From: Candidatus Sabulitectum sp.
GTDB lineage: Bacteria; Fermentibacterota; Fermentibacteria; Fermentibacterales; JCC-6
Assembly (NCBI GenBank): GCA_023145375.1
Contig: JAGLDY010000057.1
Coordinates: 1 to 42,464 of the forward strand
DNA: 42,464 nt
Direction: 5' to 3'
Shown piece by piece: positions 8,827-16,312 of this stretch. The position numbers were made by a program, and so were the translations under genes. The notes beneath the pieces were generated by a model. It was not told the DNA's origin and searched no databases. It saw nothing but the letters and a program-made list of their open reading frames with translations. How positions within the stretch are numbered: the first letter of the stretch is position 1; the number at the start of each line of letters is the position of its first letter.

Positions 8827-9885
8827 CTACTGCTGAGAGAGAACCCCGCCCATCATCTTGATGGAATTCTTTGGACATTTCTCCACACACTGGCCGCAAC
8901 CGATACATTTATCGGCAATGACAGTGTGTTGCTCTTTCAGAGTACCTTCTATGGCATCCGTCGGGCAGACTCTGGTACAGAGTGTACAACCGATGCATGT
9001 TGTGTCTATGAACGCCTTTGGTCGAACAGGGATACCATCAATAATGGCTCCGGTAGGACACTCGGAAGCACAAAGACCACAGTTGATGCATTTATCAGGG
9101 TTGATCCTGGCCAAAAAACCATCAATGATGATGGCATCCACAGGACATACCTTCTCGCACTTCCTGCAACCTATGCAGGCCACTGAACATGACTTTCTGG
9201 CAATCCCGCCTTTATCCCTGCTGGAACATGCAACGATAACCTTGCGGGTTGCTGGCCATAGGATGATTATGTCTCTTGGGCATGCCTCTATACACTTCCC
9301 GCAGGCAACACATTTACCGGGGTCAATAAGAGGAACGCCGTTGTCACCCATTTTCATTGCATCAAACGGGCAGACTGCGATACAGTCACCTGATCCCAGG
9401 CACCCATAGGTACATGCTTTCTGTCCACCCATGAGCATGGACATGGAAACACAGCTTGAAGGACCGTGGTAGTTGAAGGCGTTTACAGCTGATTTTCCAC
9501 CGTTGCAGAGAATGGCGGCAATCATCTTTTCCCCTTCTACCGCAACTGTACCCATGATCTTGGCGATTTGAGCGTTTACAGCTGAACTGGCTGCAGTACA
9601 GCCGGTCACAGGTGCATTCCCCTCTACAACAGCTATTGCGAATGCGCTGCACCCGGGGTAGCCGCAACCACCGCAGTTAGCGCTGGGAAGCACCTCAAGG
9701 ATAGCCTCGACCCTGGGATCCTTCTCCACTGCAAACTTCTTAGCTGCGAAAGCAAGACCAAGACCAAGAAGAAGGGCAATAGAACCAATGACTATCACCG
9801 GCCCTGTAATTGCAGAAAGAATGGAAGCATCCTGTTGCTGTGCTGTGAGAATCACTGCCAACATCTGAATCACTGGTGTGAGCAT
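8827..9885 (-). CDS. rnfB: Rnf complex subunit RnfB, iron-sulfur electron carrier (extended form)
   Basis: RnfB takes electrons from reduced ferredoxin into the ion-pumping Rnf complex. The 352-residue protein has an N-terminal membrane segment (about residues 25-48) and a CGGCGYPGC four-Cys cluster region. A series of ferredoxin-type motifs follows: CLGSGDCIAVCP, CVACGKCIEACP, CIGCRKCEKVCP, CINCGLCASECP, CIGCTLCTRVCP and CIGCGQCVEKCP. That is one N-terminal plus about six ferredoxin-like cluster motifs, more than the three of the short proteobacterial RnfB. The ATG lies 2 nt after the rnfA stop with a GGGG-containing ribosome site. It is the last gene of rnfCDGEAB. Confidence 0.95.
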   Translation of the reverse strand: MLTPVIQMLAVILTAQQQDASILSAITGPVIVIGSIALLLGLGLAFAAKKFAVEKDPRVEAILEVLPSANCGGCGYPGCSAFAIAVVEGNAPVTGCTAASSAVNAQIAKIMGTVAVEGEKMIAAILCNGGKSAVNAFNYHGPSSCVSMSMLMGGQKACTYGCLGSGDCIAVCPFDAMKMGDNGVPLIDPGKCVACGKCIEACPRDIIILWPATRKVIVACSSRDKGGIARKSCSVACIGCRKCEKVCPVDAIIIDGFLARINPDKCINCGLCASECPTGAIIDGIPVRPKAFIDTTCIGCTLCTRVCPTDAIEGTLKEQHTVIADKCIGCGQCVEKCPKNSIKMMGGVLSQQ

Positions 9886-9887
9886 AT

Positions 9888-10532
9888 CTATCCCCCCAGC
9901 CCGGCAAAGCCCAGGAAGGCAATAGACATGGCTCCGGCGATGAGGAATGCCAGCGGAAGACCCTTGAGAGCTTCAGGGACATTGGCTGTTTCCATTCGTT
10001 CCCTCAGGCCTGCCATTAGAACCAGAGCCAGAGTGAAACCAATACCTGCAGCAACAGAGTTGATCAGAGAGTAACCCAGACTGAATTTGTCATCGATGTT
10101 CAGAACTGCAACACCGAGGATCGCACAGTTTGTGGTAATGAGAGGCAGAAATATACCCAGTGCATCGTAGAGAGCCGGGCTGAACTTCTGAAGGATCATT
10201 TCTACAAGCTGAACCAGACTGGCTATGATGATGATGAAGGTAATGGTTCGGAGATACTCCATTCCATGGGGTGCCAGTAAATTGTGATAGACCAGCCATG
10301 AGCCCAGTGTGGCAAGTACCATCACAAAGACGACGGCGGCTCCCATTCCCACTGCACTGTCCAGTTGCTTGGAGACCCCCAGGAAAGGGCAGATGCCCAG
10401 GAACCTGGAGAGTACATAGTTATTTATAAAAATAGCGCTGACTATTATTGCCATCATCTTTGCAATACTGAAAGATGGTTCACCGCCATCAGGCGCAGCA
10501 ACGATAACCCACATGAGCATTGAGTTGATCAT
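9888..10532 (-). CDS. rnfA: Rnf complex membrane subunit RnfA
   Basis: RnfA is one of two homologous six-helix membrane subunits that form the ion channel core of Rnf. The 214-residue protein is almost entirely hydrophobic. It has the family signatures NNYVLSRFLGICPFLGVS near residues 37-54 and TTNCAILGVAV in the middle; the cysteines in these two segments are known to hold a shared Fe-S centre between RnfA and RnfE. The ATG overlaps the rnfE stop as ATGA, and AGAGGAGG provides a strong ribosome site. The N-terminal ~20 residues before the first helix are longer than usual; a start inside is possible but less well supported. Confidence 0.95.
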   Translation of the reverse strand: MINSMLMWVIVAAPDGGEPSFSIAKMMAIIVSAIFINNYVLSRFLGICPFLGVSKQLDSAVGMGAAVVFVMVLATLGSWLVYHNLLAPHGMEYLRTITFIIIIASLVQLVEMILQKFSPALYDALGIFLPLITTNCAILGVAVLNIDDKFSLGYSLINSVAAGIGFTLALVLMAGLRERMETANVPEALKGLPLAFLIAGAMSIAFLGFAGLGG

Positions 10533-11140
10533 TTGGCACCTCCTCTTTTACGCTTCTCCATAATGTTAAAGAAGCCAAGTATGAATGCCATGAGAATAAA
10601 TGCTCCAGGGGCGAGAATGGCGATAAGAAGCGGCTGATTCTGATAAGCCTCTCCAAGAAGGTTGAAACCAAGCCAGCTTCCGTTGCCGAGAAGCTCTCTG
10701 AATGTTGCCATTATCACCATTGCAAGGGTAAATCCCAGACCCATACCAATACCGTCAACAATTGACGGAAGAACTTTGTTCTTGTTTGCAAATCCCTCGG
10801 CTCTGCCAAGGATTATGCAGTTCACAACGATCAGAGGTATGAAAATTCCCAGACTGCTGTGGAGAGCAGGCAGGTATGCGTTCATGAGAAGATCAACCAG
10901 TGTTACGAAAGTAGCGATAATGACGATGTAACTGGGAATTCTCACCTTTGCAGGAATAACCTTCCTGAACAGAGAAACCAGGAAATTGGAAAAGACAAGT
11001 ACAAATGTAGCTGCTGCTCCCATTCCAAGTGCATTCTCCACACTGGTGGTCACTGCAAGGAAAGGACACATACCCAGCGCCTGTTTGAACACCGGATTCT
11101 CTTTCATTATTCCTCTTGAAAAATCCTGCGCAAGACTCAT
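10529..11140 (-). CDS. rnfE: Rnf complex membrane subunit RnfE
   Basis: RnfE pairs with RnfA in the membrane core of the ferredoxin:NAD+ oxidoreductase. The 203-residue protein begins with the hydrophilic stretch typical of RnfE (FSRGIMKENPVFKQALGMC). It carries ALGMCPFLAVTTS and VVNCIILGRAE, the paired Cys-containing helices of the RnfA/E fold. The remaining sequence is made of hydrophobic helices, ending in a short basic tail (MEKRKRGGAK). The ATG overlaps the rnfG stop as ATGA and is preceded by GGAGG. RnfE rather than RnfA is assigned from the N-terminal extension and the gene order. Confidence 0.95.
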   Translation of the reverse strand: MSLAQDFSRGIMKENPVFKQALGMCPFLAVTTSVENALGMGAAATFVLVFSNFLVSLFRKVIPAKVRIPSYIVIIATFVTLVDLLMNAYLPALHSSLGIFIPLIVVNCIILGRAEGFANKNKVLPSIVDGIGMGLGFTLAMVIMATFRELLGNGSWLGFNLLGEAYQNQPLLIAILAPGAFILMAFILGFFNIMEKRKRGGAK

Positions 11141-11748
11141 TGGGCACCTCCTTCCAGGGTGATAATACCCGCCTCTAAAAGGGCATCAAGCCCGCCCCTG
11201 ACAGAGTTGGTAACAGCACGGGAAGTAATGGTACTTCCAGTTATTGAATCCAGTCCTTCATCTCCACCACCGTCTTTCTTGAGAAGGAACTGAGAAGCAA
11301 TCCTTCCATCGAACTGGTATAAGAACTTGTCCGGGTTGGAAACATTGGCACCCAGTCCAGGAGTTTCCTGCTGGTAGAGAACGGTGGTTCCTGTTACGGT
11401 ACCTGTGCTGTTCACTGCAACCATGGTCTGGATCGTACTTGAGTAACCCTTCCCGTATGCAATGAACAGATATCCCAGTTCATTTCCAGTGGAATCGGTT
11501 ACAGAAACCACAGCAAGGGTCTCGTCTACCTCTGCATAAGGATTCTCAAGCTCAGGTATGGAAAGACTGTCAAAGGACAGCTCGCCCATGGCGAGACTGC
11601 CGGCCACATCGATCATGGCATCAAGCTTTGCCTGTTCTTTCTGCTCGGCAATGATCGGTGAGGTAATTGAGTTCACATACCCCAGTGCCACCGCTGCAAT
11701 AACAGCAACCAGCATCAGCATGAATCCTACCTTGAATATCTCACCCAT
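11137..11748 (-). CDS. rnfG: Rnf complex FMN-binding subunit RnfG
   Basis: RnfG is a membrane-anchored periplasmic subunit with covalently bound FMN. The 203-residue protein has one N-terminal transmembrane helix (about residues 5-27) and then an FMN-binding domain. The attachment site is SITGSTITSRAV near residues 168-179, in which a threonine is expected to carry FMN through a phosphoester bond made by the ApbE flavin transferase. ApbE is not in this window. The ATG overlaps the rnfD stop by 8 nt. The domain also has the GLGANVSNPDKF stretch usual in FMN-binding Rnf/Nqr subunits. Confidence 0.95.
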   Translation of the reverse strand: MGEIFKVGFMLMLVAVIAAVALGYVNSITSPIIAEQKEQAKLDAMIDVAGSLAMGELSFDSLSIPELENPYAEVDETLAVVSVTDSTGNELGYLFIAYGKGYSSTIQTMVAVNSTGTVTGTTVLYQQETPGLGANVSNPDKFLYQFDGRIASQFLLKKDGGGDEGLDSITGSTITSRAVTNSVRGGLDALLEAGIITLEGGAQ

Positions 11749-12823
11749 TCTTCTTCACCTCCCCGAAACTGAGAGGTTTGGTATACCTGTCGATAAGAGG
11801 GGTACCAAGGTTCATGAGAAGGATAGAGTAACTGCATCCTTCCGGATAGCCACCCCACCTTCGGATAACCATTGTAAGCAGTCCGGCACCGATTCCGAAT
11901 ATTATTCTGCCCTTCTTTGTCACCGGGGTTGTTACCATATCTGTAACCATAAAGAATCCACCGAGAATAACTCCACCGGCCAGGAGGTGAAAAAGTGGGT
12001 TCCCGTCAAACCATCCCTGCCCTCCAAACAACCATCCGAAGAGGGCCACAGATCCAAGATAGCTCAGTGGAAGCCTCAGTTCAAGAACACCGCGCAGAAT
12101 AAGATAAATTGCTCCCAGAAAAAGCATTATGACACTTGTCTCTCCAATGCAGCCTCCTATCCGGCCCATGAAAAGATTTTTTATGCTCTCTTTGGAGAAC
12201 AGCATTGCTCTAACCTCTTCAGATCTTTCAGGTTCACCCTCCCAGCTGAAAGTCTGCTTGAGAGCGTTCAGAGGAGTTGCTCCGGAAAGAGCATCCAGCT
12301 CACCGGATTCCATTAGATGCGCAGTTGGGACACCACAGGCTTGAACATCAATTCTCTCTCCGTCCTTCCACTGCATGGGTGCGATCCACCCGGCAGTCAT
12401 AAGGACAGGGAAGCTGGCAACGAGAAAGGCACGACCAAGAAGAGCCGGGTTCACTATGTTGTGGCCAAGACCACCGAAAGCCTGCTTTGCAACGGCGATG
12501 GCAAAAGCACTGCCAACAACAGGAAGCCACCAGGGTACTCCTGCCGGAACATTGTATGCAAGGAGAAGTCCTGTGACTACAGCGCTTCCGTCAAAAGCAA
12601 AATTGACCGGTCTCTTCATGAACTTAAGACAAAGCCACTCGGTGAGTACCGCAGCTCCTACACTGGCGGCAACCAGCATGATAGCCCTGGGACCAAAGAA
12701 CCAGAAAGCAGCAATGAGAGCAGGGGTCAGTGCAATGACCACATCCCACATTATTCTTCTCGTGTTCTGAGAAGAACCAACATGCGGTGAGACGGCAATA
12801 TCAAATACTCTGTTTTCAGCCAT
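11741..12823 (-). CDS. rnfD: Rnf complex membrane flavoprotein RnfD
   Basis: RnfD is a multi-helix membrane subunit with a second covalent FMN. The 360-residue protein starts with VSPHVGSSQNTRRIMWDV, typical of the RnfD/NqrB family. The flavinylation motif is SGATPLNAL near residues 179-187, where the threonine of SGAT is the expected FMN site. Hydrophobic helices follow, with GWLFGGQGWFDGNP and the GGFFMVTDMVTTP signature. The ATG overlaps the rnfC stop by one base (TAATG), so translation is coupled. Confidence 0.95.
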   Translation of the reverse strand: MAENRVFDIAVSPHVGSSQNTRRIMWDVVIALTPALIAAFWFFGPRAIMLVAASVGAAVLTEWLCLKFMKRPVNFAFDGSAVVTGLLLAYNVPAGVPWWLPVVGSAFAIAVAKQAFGGLGHNIVNPALLGRAFLVASFPVLMTAGWIAPMQWKDGERIDVQACGVPTAHLMESGELDALSGATPLNALKQTFSWEGEPERSEEVRAMLFSKESIKNLFMGRIGGCIGETSVIMLFLGAIYLILRGVLELRLPLSYLGSVALFGWLFGGQGWFDGNPLFHLLAGGVILGGFFMVTDMVTTPVTKKGRIIFGIGAGLLTMVIRRWGGYPEGCSYSILLMNLGTPLIDRYTKPLSFGEVKKNG

Positions 12824-14136
12824 TATGCCTCCCTCGCACGGATGAGGGCTCTAACCTCGTTCTGCGCCCGTTTTATGTAATGGACAAGATACCTTCCAGC
12901 AGGGCAAACGTAGCTGCATGTTCCGCAGGCCATGCAGTTAAGAGCTCCAGCCTTTTCAGCATCTTCCCACATGGCAAATTCAGAAGCTGTGGCAATCGCA
13001 CACGGGACAAGGTTCAGAGGACAGACATCCACACACTTGCCACAGTGGATGCATGGTCCTTCTTCCACATCCCTGACCTCTTCAGGAGACATGGCAAGAA
13101 TACCGCTTGTGCCCTTGGTTACTGGGGCAGCATCGGTGAACATTGCCATTCCCATCATAGGGCCACCGCTTATCAGCCTCTCAACATCTCCACTGTACCC
13201 ACCGGCAGCAGCAATGAGGTCAGAAACAGGAGTTCCCACGCAGACCTCAAAATTACCGGGAGAGTTTACTCCCAGACCGGAGACTGTTGTTATTCTTCTA
13301 AGACTTGGCATGCCTTTACAGACAGCATCGGCAACGGCAACACAGGTTCCAACATTCTGAACCACCACACCCACATTCAGAGGTAAACCGCCTGCAGGAA
13401 CTTCCCTGCCAACTGCTGCGTAGATAAGCTGTTTTTCCGCACCCTGGGGGTACTGCACCTTAAGGCGAACAACTCTTACTCCCTTTTTCTCCAGGAGCTC
13501 GATTGCATCCGGTTTGTTTACCTCAATGCCGATACAGGGGTCAGATACGCCAAGTACACGGGCCAGTATTTTCATTCCCGTAATGAGATCGTCTGTTCTT
13601 TCCAGCATGAGACGATGATCAGCAGTGAGATATGGTTCACATTCAACACCGTTGATAATAAGTGTATCGATCTTTACACCCTTTGGTGGTGAAAGCTTTA
13701 CATAAGTAGGGAATGAAGCCCCACCCATTCCGCAGACACCGGCTTCCTTGACCCTGTTAATTATCGCTGGAATGTCAGCGTTTTCCCAGTTCGCAATGGG
13801 CTCGTATACCTCTCCACCGTCCTCTGACTCAGTCTTTATAACAACTGCTGGACCACTGCGCATGTGTGGCATAGGGGCATTTTCAACCCTGAGCACCTTG
13901 CCATTCACAGGGGAATGGGTTGGCAGGCTGATGAAACCGTTCTGCTCTCCGATCACTGAACCCTTTTTAACCTCATCACCGGGTTTTACCACCGGTTTTG
14001 ACGGGGCTCCAAGGTGCTGGCAGAGAGGAACGGTAACAACCCCGGGAGCAGGGAGTCTTACGATGGCTGCACCGCTTGACAGGCCCTTGTTTCCCGGAGG
14101 GTGTGTGCCGCCGGCAAAGCTCTTTACCTTGCTCAT
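12823..14136 (-). CDS. rnfC: Rnf complex NADH/FMN-binding Fe-S subunit RnfC
   Basis: RnfC is the cytoplasmic subunit where NAD+ is reduced at the expense of ferredoxin electrons. The 437-residue protein has an N-terminal barrel-sandwich segment (FAGGTHPPGNKG near residue 8), a NuoF-like nucleotide-binding region with GMGGASFPTYVKL and GVECEPYLTADHRLM, an SLBB-like segment, and two ferredoxin-type motifs: CIHCGKCVDVCPLNLVPC and CMACGTCSYVCPAG near the C-terminus. GGAGGAG lies directly before the ATG. It is the first gene of rnfCDGEAB. The 144 nt upstream, back to nrdR, contain only weak promoter matches (for example TTGTAG-16-TATGGA), so cotranscription with nrdR cannot be excluded. Confidence 0.96.
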   Translation of the reverse strand: MSKVKSFAGGTHPPGNKGLSSGAAIVRLPAPGVVTVPLCQHLGAPSKPVVKPGDEVKKGSVIGEQNGFISLPTHSPVNGKVLRVENAPMPHMRSGPAVVIKTESEDGGEVYEPIANWENADIPAIINRVKEAGVCGMGGASFPTYVKLSPPKGVKIDTLIINGVECEPYLTADHRLMLERTDDLITGMKILARVLGVSDPCIGIEVNKPDAIELLEKKGVRVVRLKVQYPQGAEKQLIYAAVGREVPAGGLPLNVGVVVQNVGTCVAVADAVCKGMPSLRRITTVSGLGVNSPGNFEVCVGTPVSDLIAAAGGYSGDVERLISGGPMMGMAMFTDAAPVTKGTSGILAMSPEEVRDVEEGPCIHCGKCVDVCPLNLVPCAIATASEFAMWEDAEKAGALNCMACGTCSYVCPAGRYLVHYIKRAQNEVRALIRAREA

Positions 14137-14280
14137 GCTCCTCCATTGTTGGTGTTAAGTTCTATATCGTTGTCTCACACTTCATTACATGTCATTCCAT
14201 ATCTAGTGAAACCTGTACTACAAATGCTCTTTTGAAAGACATCATGGATTTATGGAATATACAAAAATGAAAGAGTATTT

Positions 14281-14733
14281 TCAGCCCTGAAGAAGTTTGT
14301 CCAATTCCTCCCGGAACTGGGACACATCTCTGAATTGCCTGTAGACACTTGCAAATCTAACATAGGCAACCTGATCCAGTTCCTGGAGCAGTTCCATGGC
14401 ACATTCTCCAATGAATTTTCCTTCAACTTCATCAGGATATTCCTCGGTGACCCTGGAGATTATCTTCTCTACAAGTGTCCTTATCTGCTCAGCGGATATG
14501 GGACGTTTCTCGCAGGATCGTGCGATCCCTTTTTCCAGTTTCTGAGGATCGAATGGCTCCCGCTGACCGTTCTTTTTAACAACGGAGGGATAGCTGGTTT
14601 CAATATACTCGTAGGTGGTGAACCTGTAGCCGCATTCATTGCACTCCCGCCTTCGCCTGGTTGCCAGACCATCCTTGACTGTGCGGGAATCAATAACCCT
14701 GTCATTGCTGTTTGAACATCTTGGGCATCTCAT
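14281..14733 (-). CDS. nrdR: Transcriptional repressor NrdR
   Basis: NrdR is the ATP-cone zinc-ribbon repressor of ribonucleotide reductase genes. The chosen ATG gives 150 residues, the usual length, starting MRCPRC. The zinc ribbon uses Cys3/Cys6 and Cys31/Cys34, and is followed by GYRFTTYEYIE. The ATP-cone (VVKKNGQREPFDPQKL onward) fills the rest. A TTG 12 codons upstream could extend the frame, but that TTG is better read as the -35 box of a promoter placed directly before the ATG. No Shine-Dalgarno sequence precedes the ATG. No ribonucleotide reductase gene is in the window. Confidence 0.93.
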   Translation of the reverse strand: MRCPRCSNSNDRVIDSRTVKDGLATRRRRECNECGYRFTTYEYIETSYPSVVKKNGQREPFDPQKLEKGIARSCEKRPISAEQIRTLVEKIISRVTEEYPDEVEGKFIGECAMELLQELDQVAYVRFASVYRQFRDVSQFREELDKLLQG

Positions 14734-14740
14734 ACGGATG

Positions 14741-14769
14741 TTACTACAAACGAAATCGCTGGCCGTCAA
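14741..14769 (-). promoter_or_regulatory. Predicted nrdR promoter giving a leaderless mRNA
   Basis: On the minus strand TTGACG (14769-14764) and TAGTAA (14746-14741) are separated by exactly 17 nt, and only 7 nt separate the -10 box from the nrdR ATG at 14733. Transcription would start at or next to the A of the ATG, consistent with the absence of a ribosome-binding site. Confidence 0.5.
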
Positions 14770-14789
14770 GACTAGCAGGCAAGTGAAGG

Positions 14790-14818
14790 TTGACTATTTA
14801 CACCAATATTCTTAGAAT
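14790..14818 (+). promoter_or_regulatory. Predicted promoter of tRNA-His/Lys/Arg cluster
   Basis: TTGACT (14790-14795) and TAGAAT (14813-14818) lie 17 nt apart on the plus strand, with a predicted start near 14825, eight bases before tRNA-His. This is close to a consensus housekeeping promoter, as expected for a stable RNA operon. It is divergent from the nrdR promoter. Confidence 0.7.
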
Positions 14819-14832
14819 TGGGGCACTTCGGT

Positions 14833-14909
14833 GGTGGGTGTAGTTCAGTTGGTAGAGCCCCTGATTGTGGTTCAGGTGGTCGCCGGTTCAAGCCCGGTCA
14901 CCCACCCCA
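14833..14909 (+). tRNA. tRNA-His (GTG anticodon)
   Basis: The sequence folds as a complete cloverleaf. The acceptor stem pairs GTGGGTG (14834-14840) with CACCCAC (14899-14905). The anticodon stem CCTGA/TCAGG surrounds loop TTGTGGT with anticodon GTG at 14867-14869. The T arm is GCCGG-TTCAAGC-CCGGT. G at 14833 faces C at 14906, which is the G-1:C73 identity pair of tRNA-His, and CCA is encoded at 14907-14909. The first of three tRNAs in tandem. Confidence 0.97.
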
Positions 14910-14914
14910 TCGAT

Positions 14915-14990
14915 GCGCTCCTGGCTCAATTGGCAGAGCAACGGACTCTTAATCCGTGGGTTCCGGGTTCAAGTCCCGGGGGGCGTACCA
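14915..14990 (+). tRNA. tRNA-Lys (CTT anticodon)
   Basis: The acceptor stem pairs GCGCTCC (14915-14921) with GGGGCGT (14980-14986), with G-T pairs at the outer end and at position 5. The anticodon stem ACGGA/TCCGT encloses loop CTCTTAA with anticodon CTT at 14948-14950. The T arm is CCGGG-TTCAAGT-CCCGG, the discriminator is A14987 and CCA is encoded at 14988-14990. It lies 5 nt after tRNA-His. Confidence 0.97.
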
Positions 14991-14992
14991 CA

Positions 14993-15014
14993 GGGGACAT
15001 GTCTGCATGTCCCC
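14993..15014 (+). other. Perfect 9-bp hairpin between tRNA-Lys and tRNA-Arg
   Basis: GGGGACATG and CATGTCCCC form a perfect 9-bp stem with a TCTG loop, beginning 2 nt after the CCA of tRNA-Lys and followed by TTTAGAT. It could attenuate transcription between the tRNAs, guide 3' processing of tRNA-Lys, or be a REP-like palindrome. The U-run is only three long. Confidence 0.6.
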
Positions 15015-15031
15015 TTTAGATCTGTATCGGT

Positions 15032-15108
<77 letters not shown>

Positions 15109-15122
15109 TATCCTGTCATCTA

Positions 15123-15151
15123 TTGACAACCGTTTCTTTTATATGCAGATA
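15123..15151 (+). promoter_or_regulatory. Possible promoter of sigma factor gene
   Basis: A perfect TTGACA -35 box occurs at 15123-15128, immediately after tRNA-Arg. The matching -10 region (CAGATA at 15146-15151, 17-nt spacing) is poor, though a TG dinucleotide precedes it. The sigma gene may use this promoter or be read through from the tRNA promoter. Confidence 0.3.
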
Positions 15152-15211
15152 GTAACAATACGTGTGGTAGTAAGTTATCTGTTGCTAATGCTGTTGAAGG
15201 AGTGTGTTTCT

Positions 15212-16054
15212 TTGGGAATCAGAAGGGTGGAGGGGAAATCACTTGAGCTGTATCTCAGAGAGATCGGCTCCAGGGAATCTCTCACATCTGAAGAAGAAGC
15301 TGATCTTGCCAGAAAGATAAAGCTCAACAACCTGGAAGCACAGGAAATTCTTGTTGAAGCCAACCTCAGATTTGTTGTCAGCATTGCAAAACAGTACGCA
15401 AACCAGGGAGTAGCCCTGGAAGACCTTATCAGCGAGGGCAATGTGGGCCTTATCCGTGCCGCTCGGGGGTTCGATGAGAACCGCGGGTGTCGATTTATTA
15501 CCTATGCCGTCTGGTGGATAAGGCAGGCTATTCTTCAGACCCTTGCAGAAAATTCCAGAATTGTCAGATTGCCTCTTAACCGGGTGAATGAGCTTTACAG
15601 AATGGGAAGAGCCTCAAGAGAGCTGGGACATTACCTTGGCCGTGCTCCATCCACAGATGAGATCGCCGGCAGACTTGATGTACCCCGGAAGAATATTGAG
15701 GGAATGCTCTCCATACACAGTACACACCTTTCTCTGGACAGGCCGGTTTACGACGGAAGCGACAAGACATTTCAGGAAATGATGCCTTCCAGGGACTGTG
15801 AAACTCCGGAAGATGCCGTTGTGGAAGAATCTCTGAAGAGCAGTGTCATGGAAATGCTTGAAGTGCTTGATATTCGTGAGAAAACCATTATCAGTCTTTT
15901 CTTCGGGCTGAGTACGAACAGACGACATACTCTTGCTGAGATCGGTCGAACAATGGGAATAAGCAGAGAGCGAGTCAGGCAGTTGAAGAATCGTGCAATA
16001 GATAAACTTCAGCAGTGTTTTGATTCGGACAAAATGCTTATGCTGATCGAATGA
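15212..16054 (+). CDS. rpoD: Short primary-type RNA polymerase sigma factor (RpoD/SigA family)
   Basis: The start is TTG 15212, preceded by AAGGAG (15197-15202) at 9 nt; frames reaching further upstream lack such a site. The 280-residue protein begins MGIRRVEGKSLELYLREIG, a region 1.2 start without region 1.1, as in the Bacteroidetes primary sigma. Region 2 includes LISEGNVGLIRAARGFD and the -10-reading helix around FITYAVWWIRQAILQ. Region 3 follows, and region 4.2 has the helix-turn-helix LAEIGRTMGISRERVRQL near the C-terminus. It directs promoter recognition. The size and the lack of region 1.1 resemble the FCB housekeeping sigma; a group 2 paralogue cannot be excluded without the rest of the genome. 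Confidence 0.88.
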   Translation: MGIRRVEGKSLELYLREIGSRESLTSEEEADLARKIKLNNLEAQEILVEANLRFVVSIAKQYANQGVALEDLISEGNVGLIRAARGFDENRGCRFITYAVWWIRQAILQTLAENSRIVRLPLNRVNELYRMGRASRELGHYLGRAPSTDEIAGRLDVPRKNIEGMLSIHSTHLSLDRPVYDGSDKTFQEMMPSRDCETPEDAVVEESLKSSVMEMLEVLDIREKTIISLFFGLSTNRRHTLAEIGRTMGISRERVRQLKNRAIDKLQQCFDSDKMLMLIE

Positions 16055-16312
16055 TCAGTTAGAATAACATCTCCCTGCGGGAACTGCGTCCTTGTGCTCC
16101 TCTACTTTTTCAGGAACAAGACCCTTTTCTTCAACAACACTCAGGAAAACACTGCTTTCCTCCTCCTTTACAGATATGCACATCCCGCAATCAGTTGAGA
16201 GATTCCTGGGTATGGGAACCATACGGCATGAAACTCCACCCTTCCTTGCAGCTCTTTCCGCCGCAAGCACATGTGTCATGGATTTGTATATCATGTAAAT
16301 ATGATTACTCAC
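16055..16312 (-). CDS. DUF3343 putative Se/S-carrier protein
   Basis: The 85-residue protein matches the DUF3343 (Se/S carrier-like) pattern. It has a small ferredoxin-like alpha/beta N-terminus (HIYMIYKSMTHVLAAER), then VSCRMVPIPRNLSTDCGMCI with conserved Cys42 and Cys45 in a CGMC motif. Family members accompany YedF, SelD and cysteine desulfurases and are proposed to carry selenium or sulfur as persulfide/selenide. It overlaps the desulfurase gene by 8 nt, which argues for a donor-acceptor pair. Its TGA stop directly abuts the TGA stop of the convergent sigma gene. The carrier function is inferred from family association. Confidence 0.8.
   Translation of the reverse strand: MSNHIYMIYKSMTHVLAAERAARKGGVSCRMVPIPRNLSTDCGMCISVKEEESSVFLSVVEEKGLVPEKVEEHKDAVPAGRCYSN

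Noticed and set aside
14831..15019. Small open frame across the tRNA genes
   Set aside because: The sequence is fully explained by tRNA-His, tRNA-Lys and the spacer hairpin.
16055..16057. TGA at the end of the DUF3343 gene as a possible selenocysteine codon
   Set aside because: Read-through would translate the antisense of the sigma gene, and the protein already has the normal family length.
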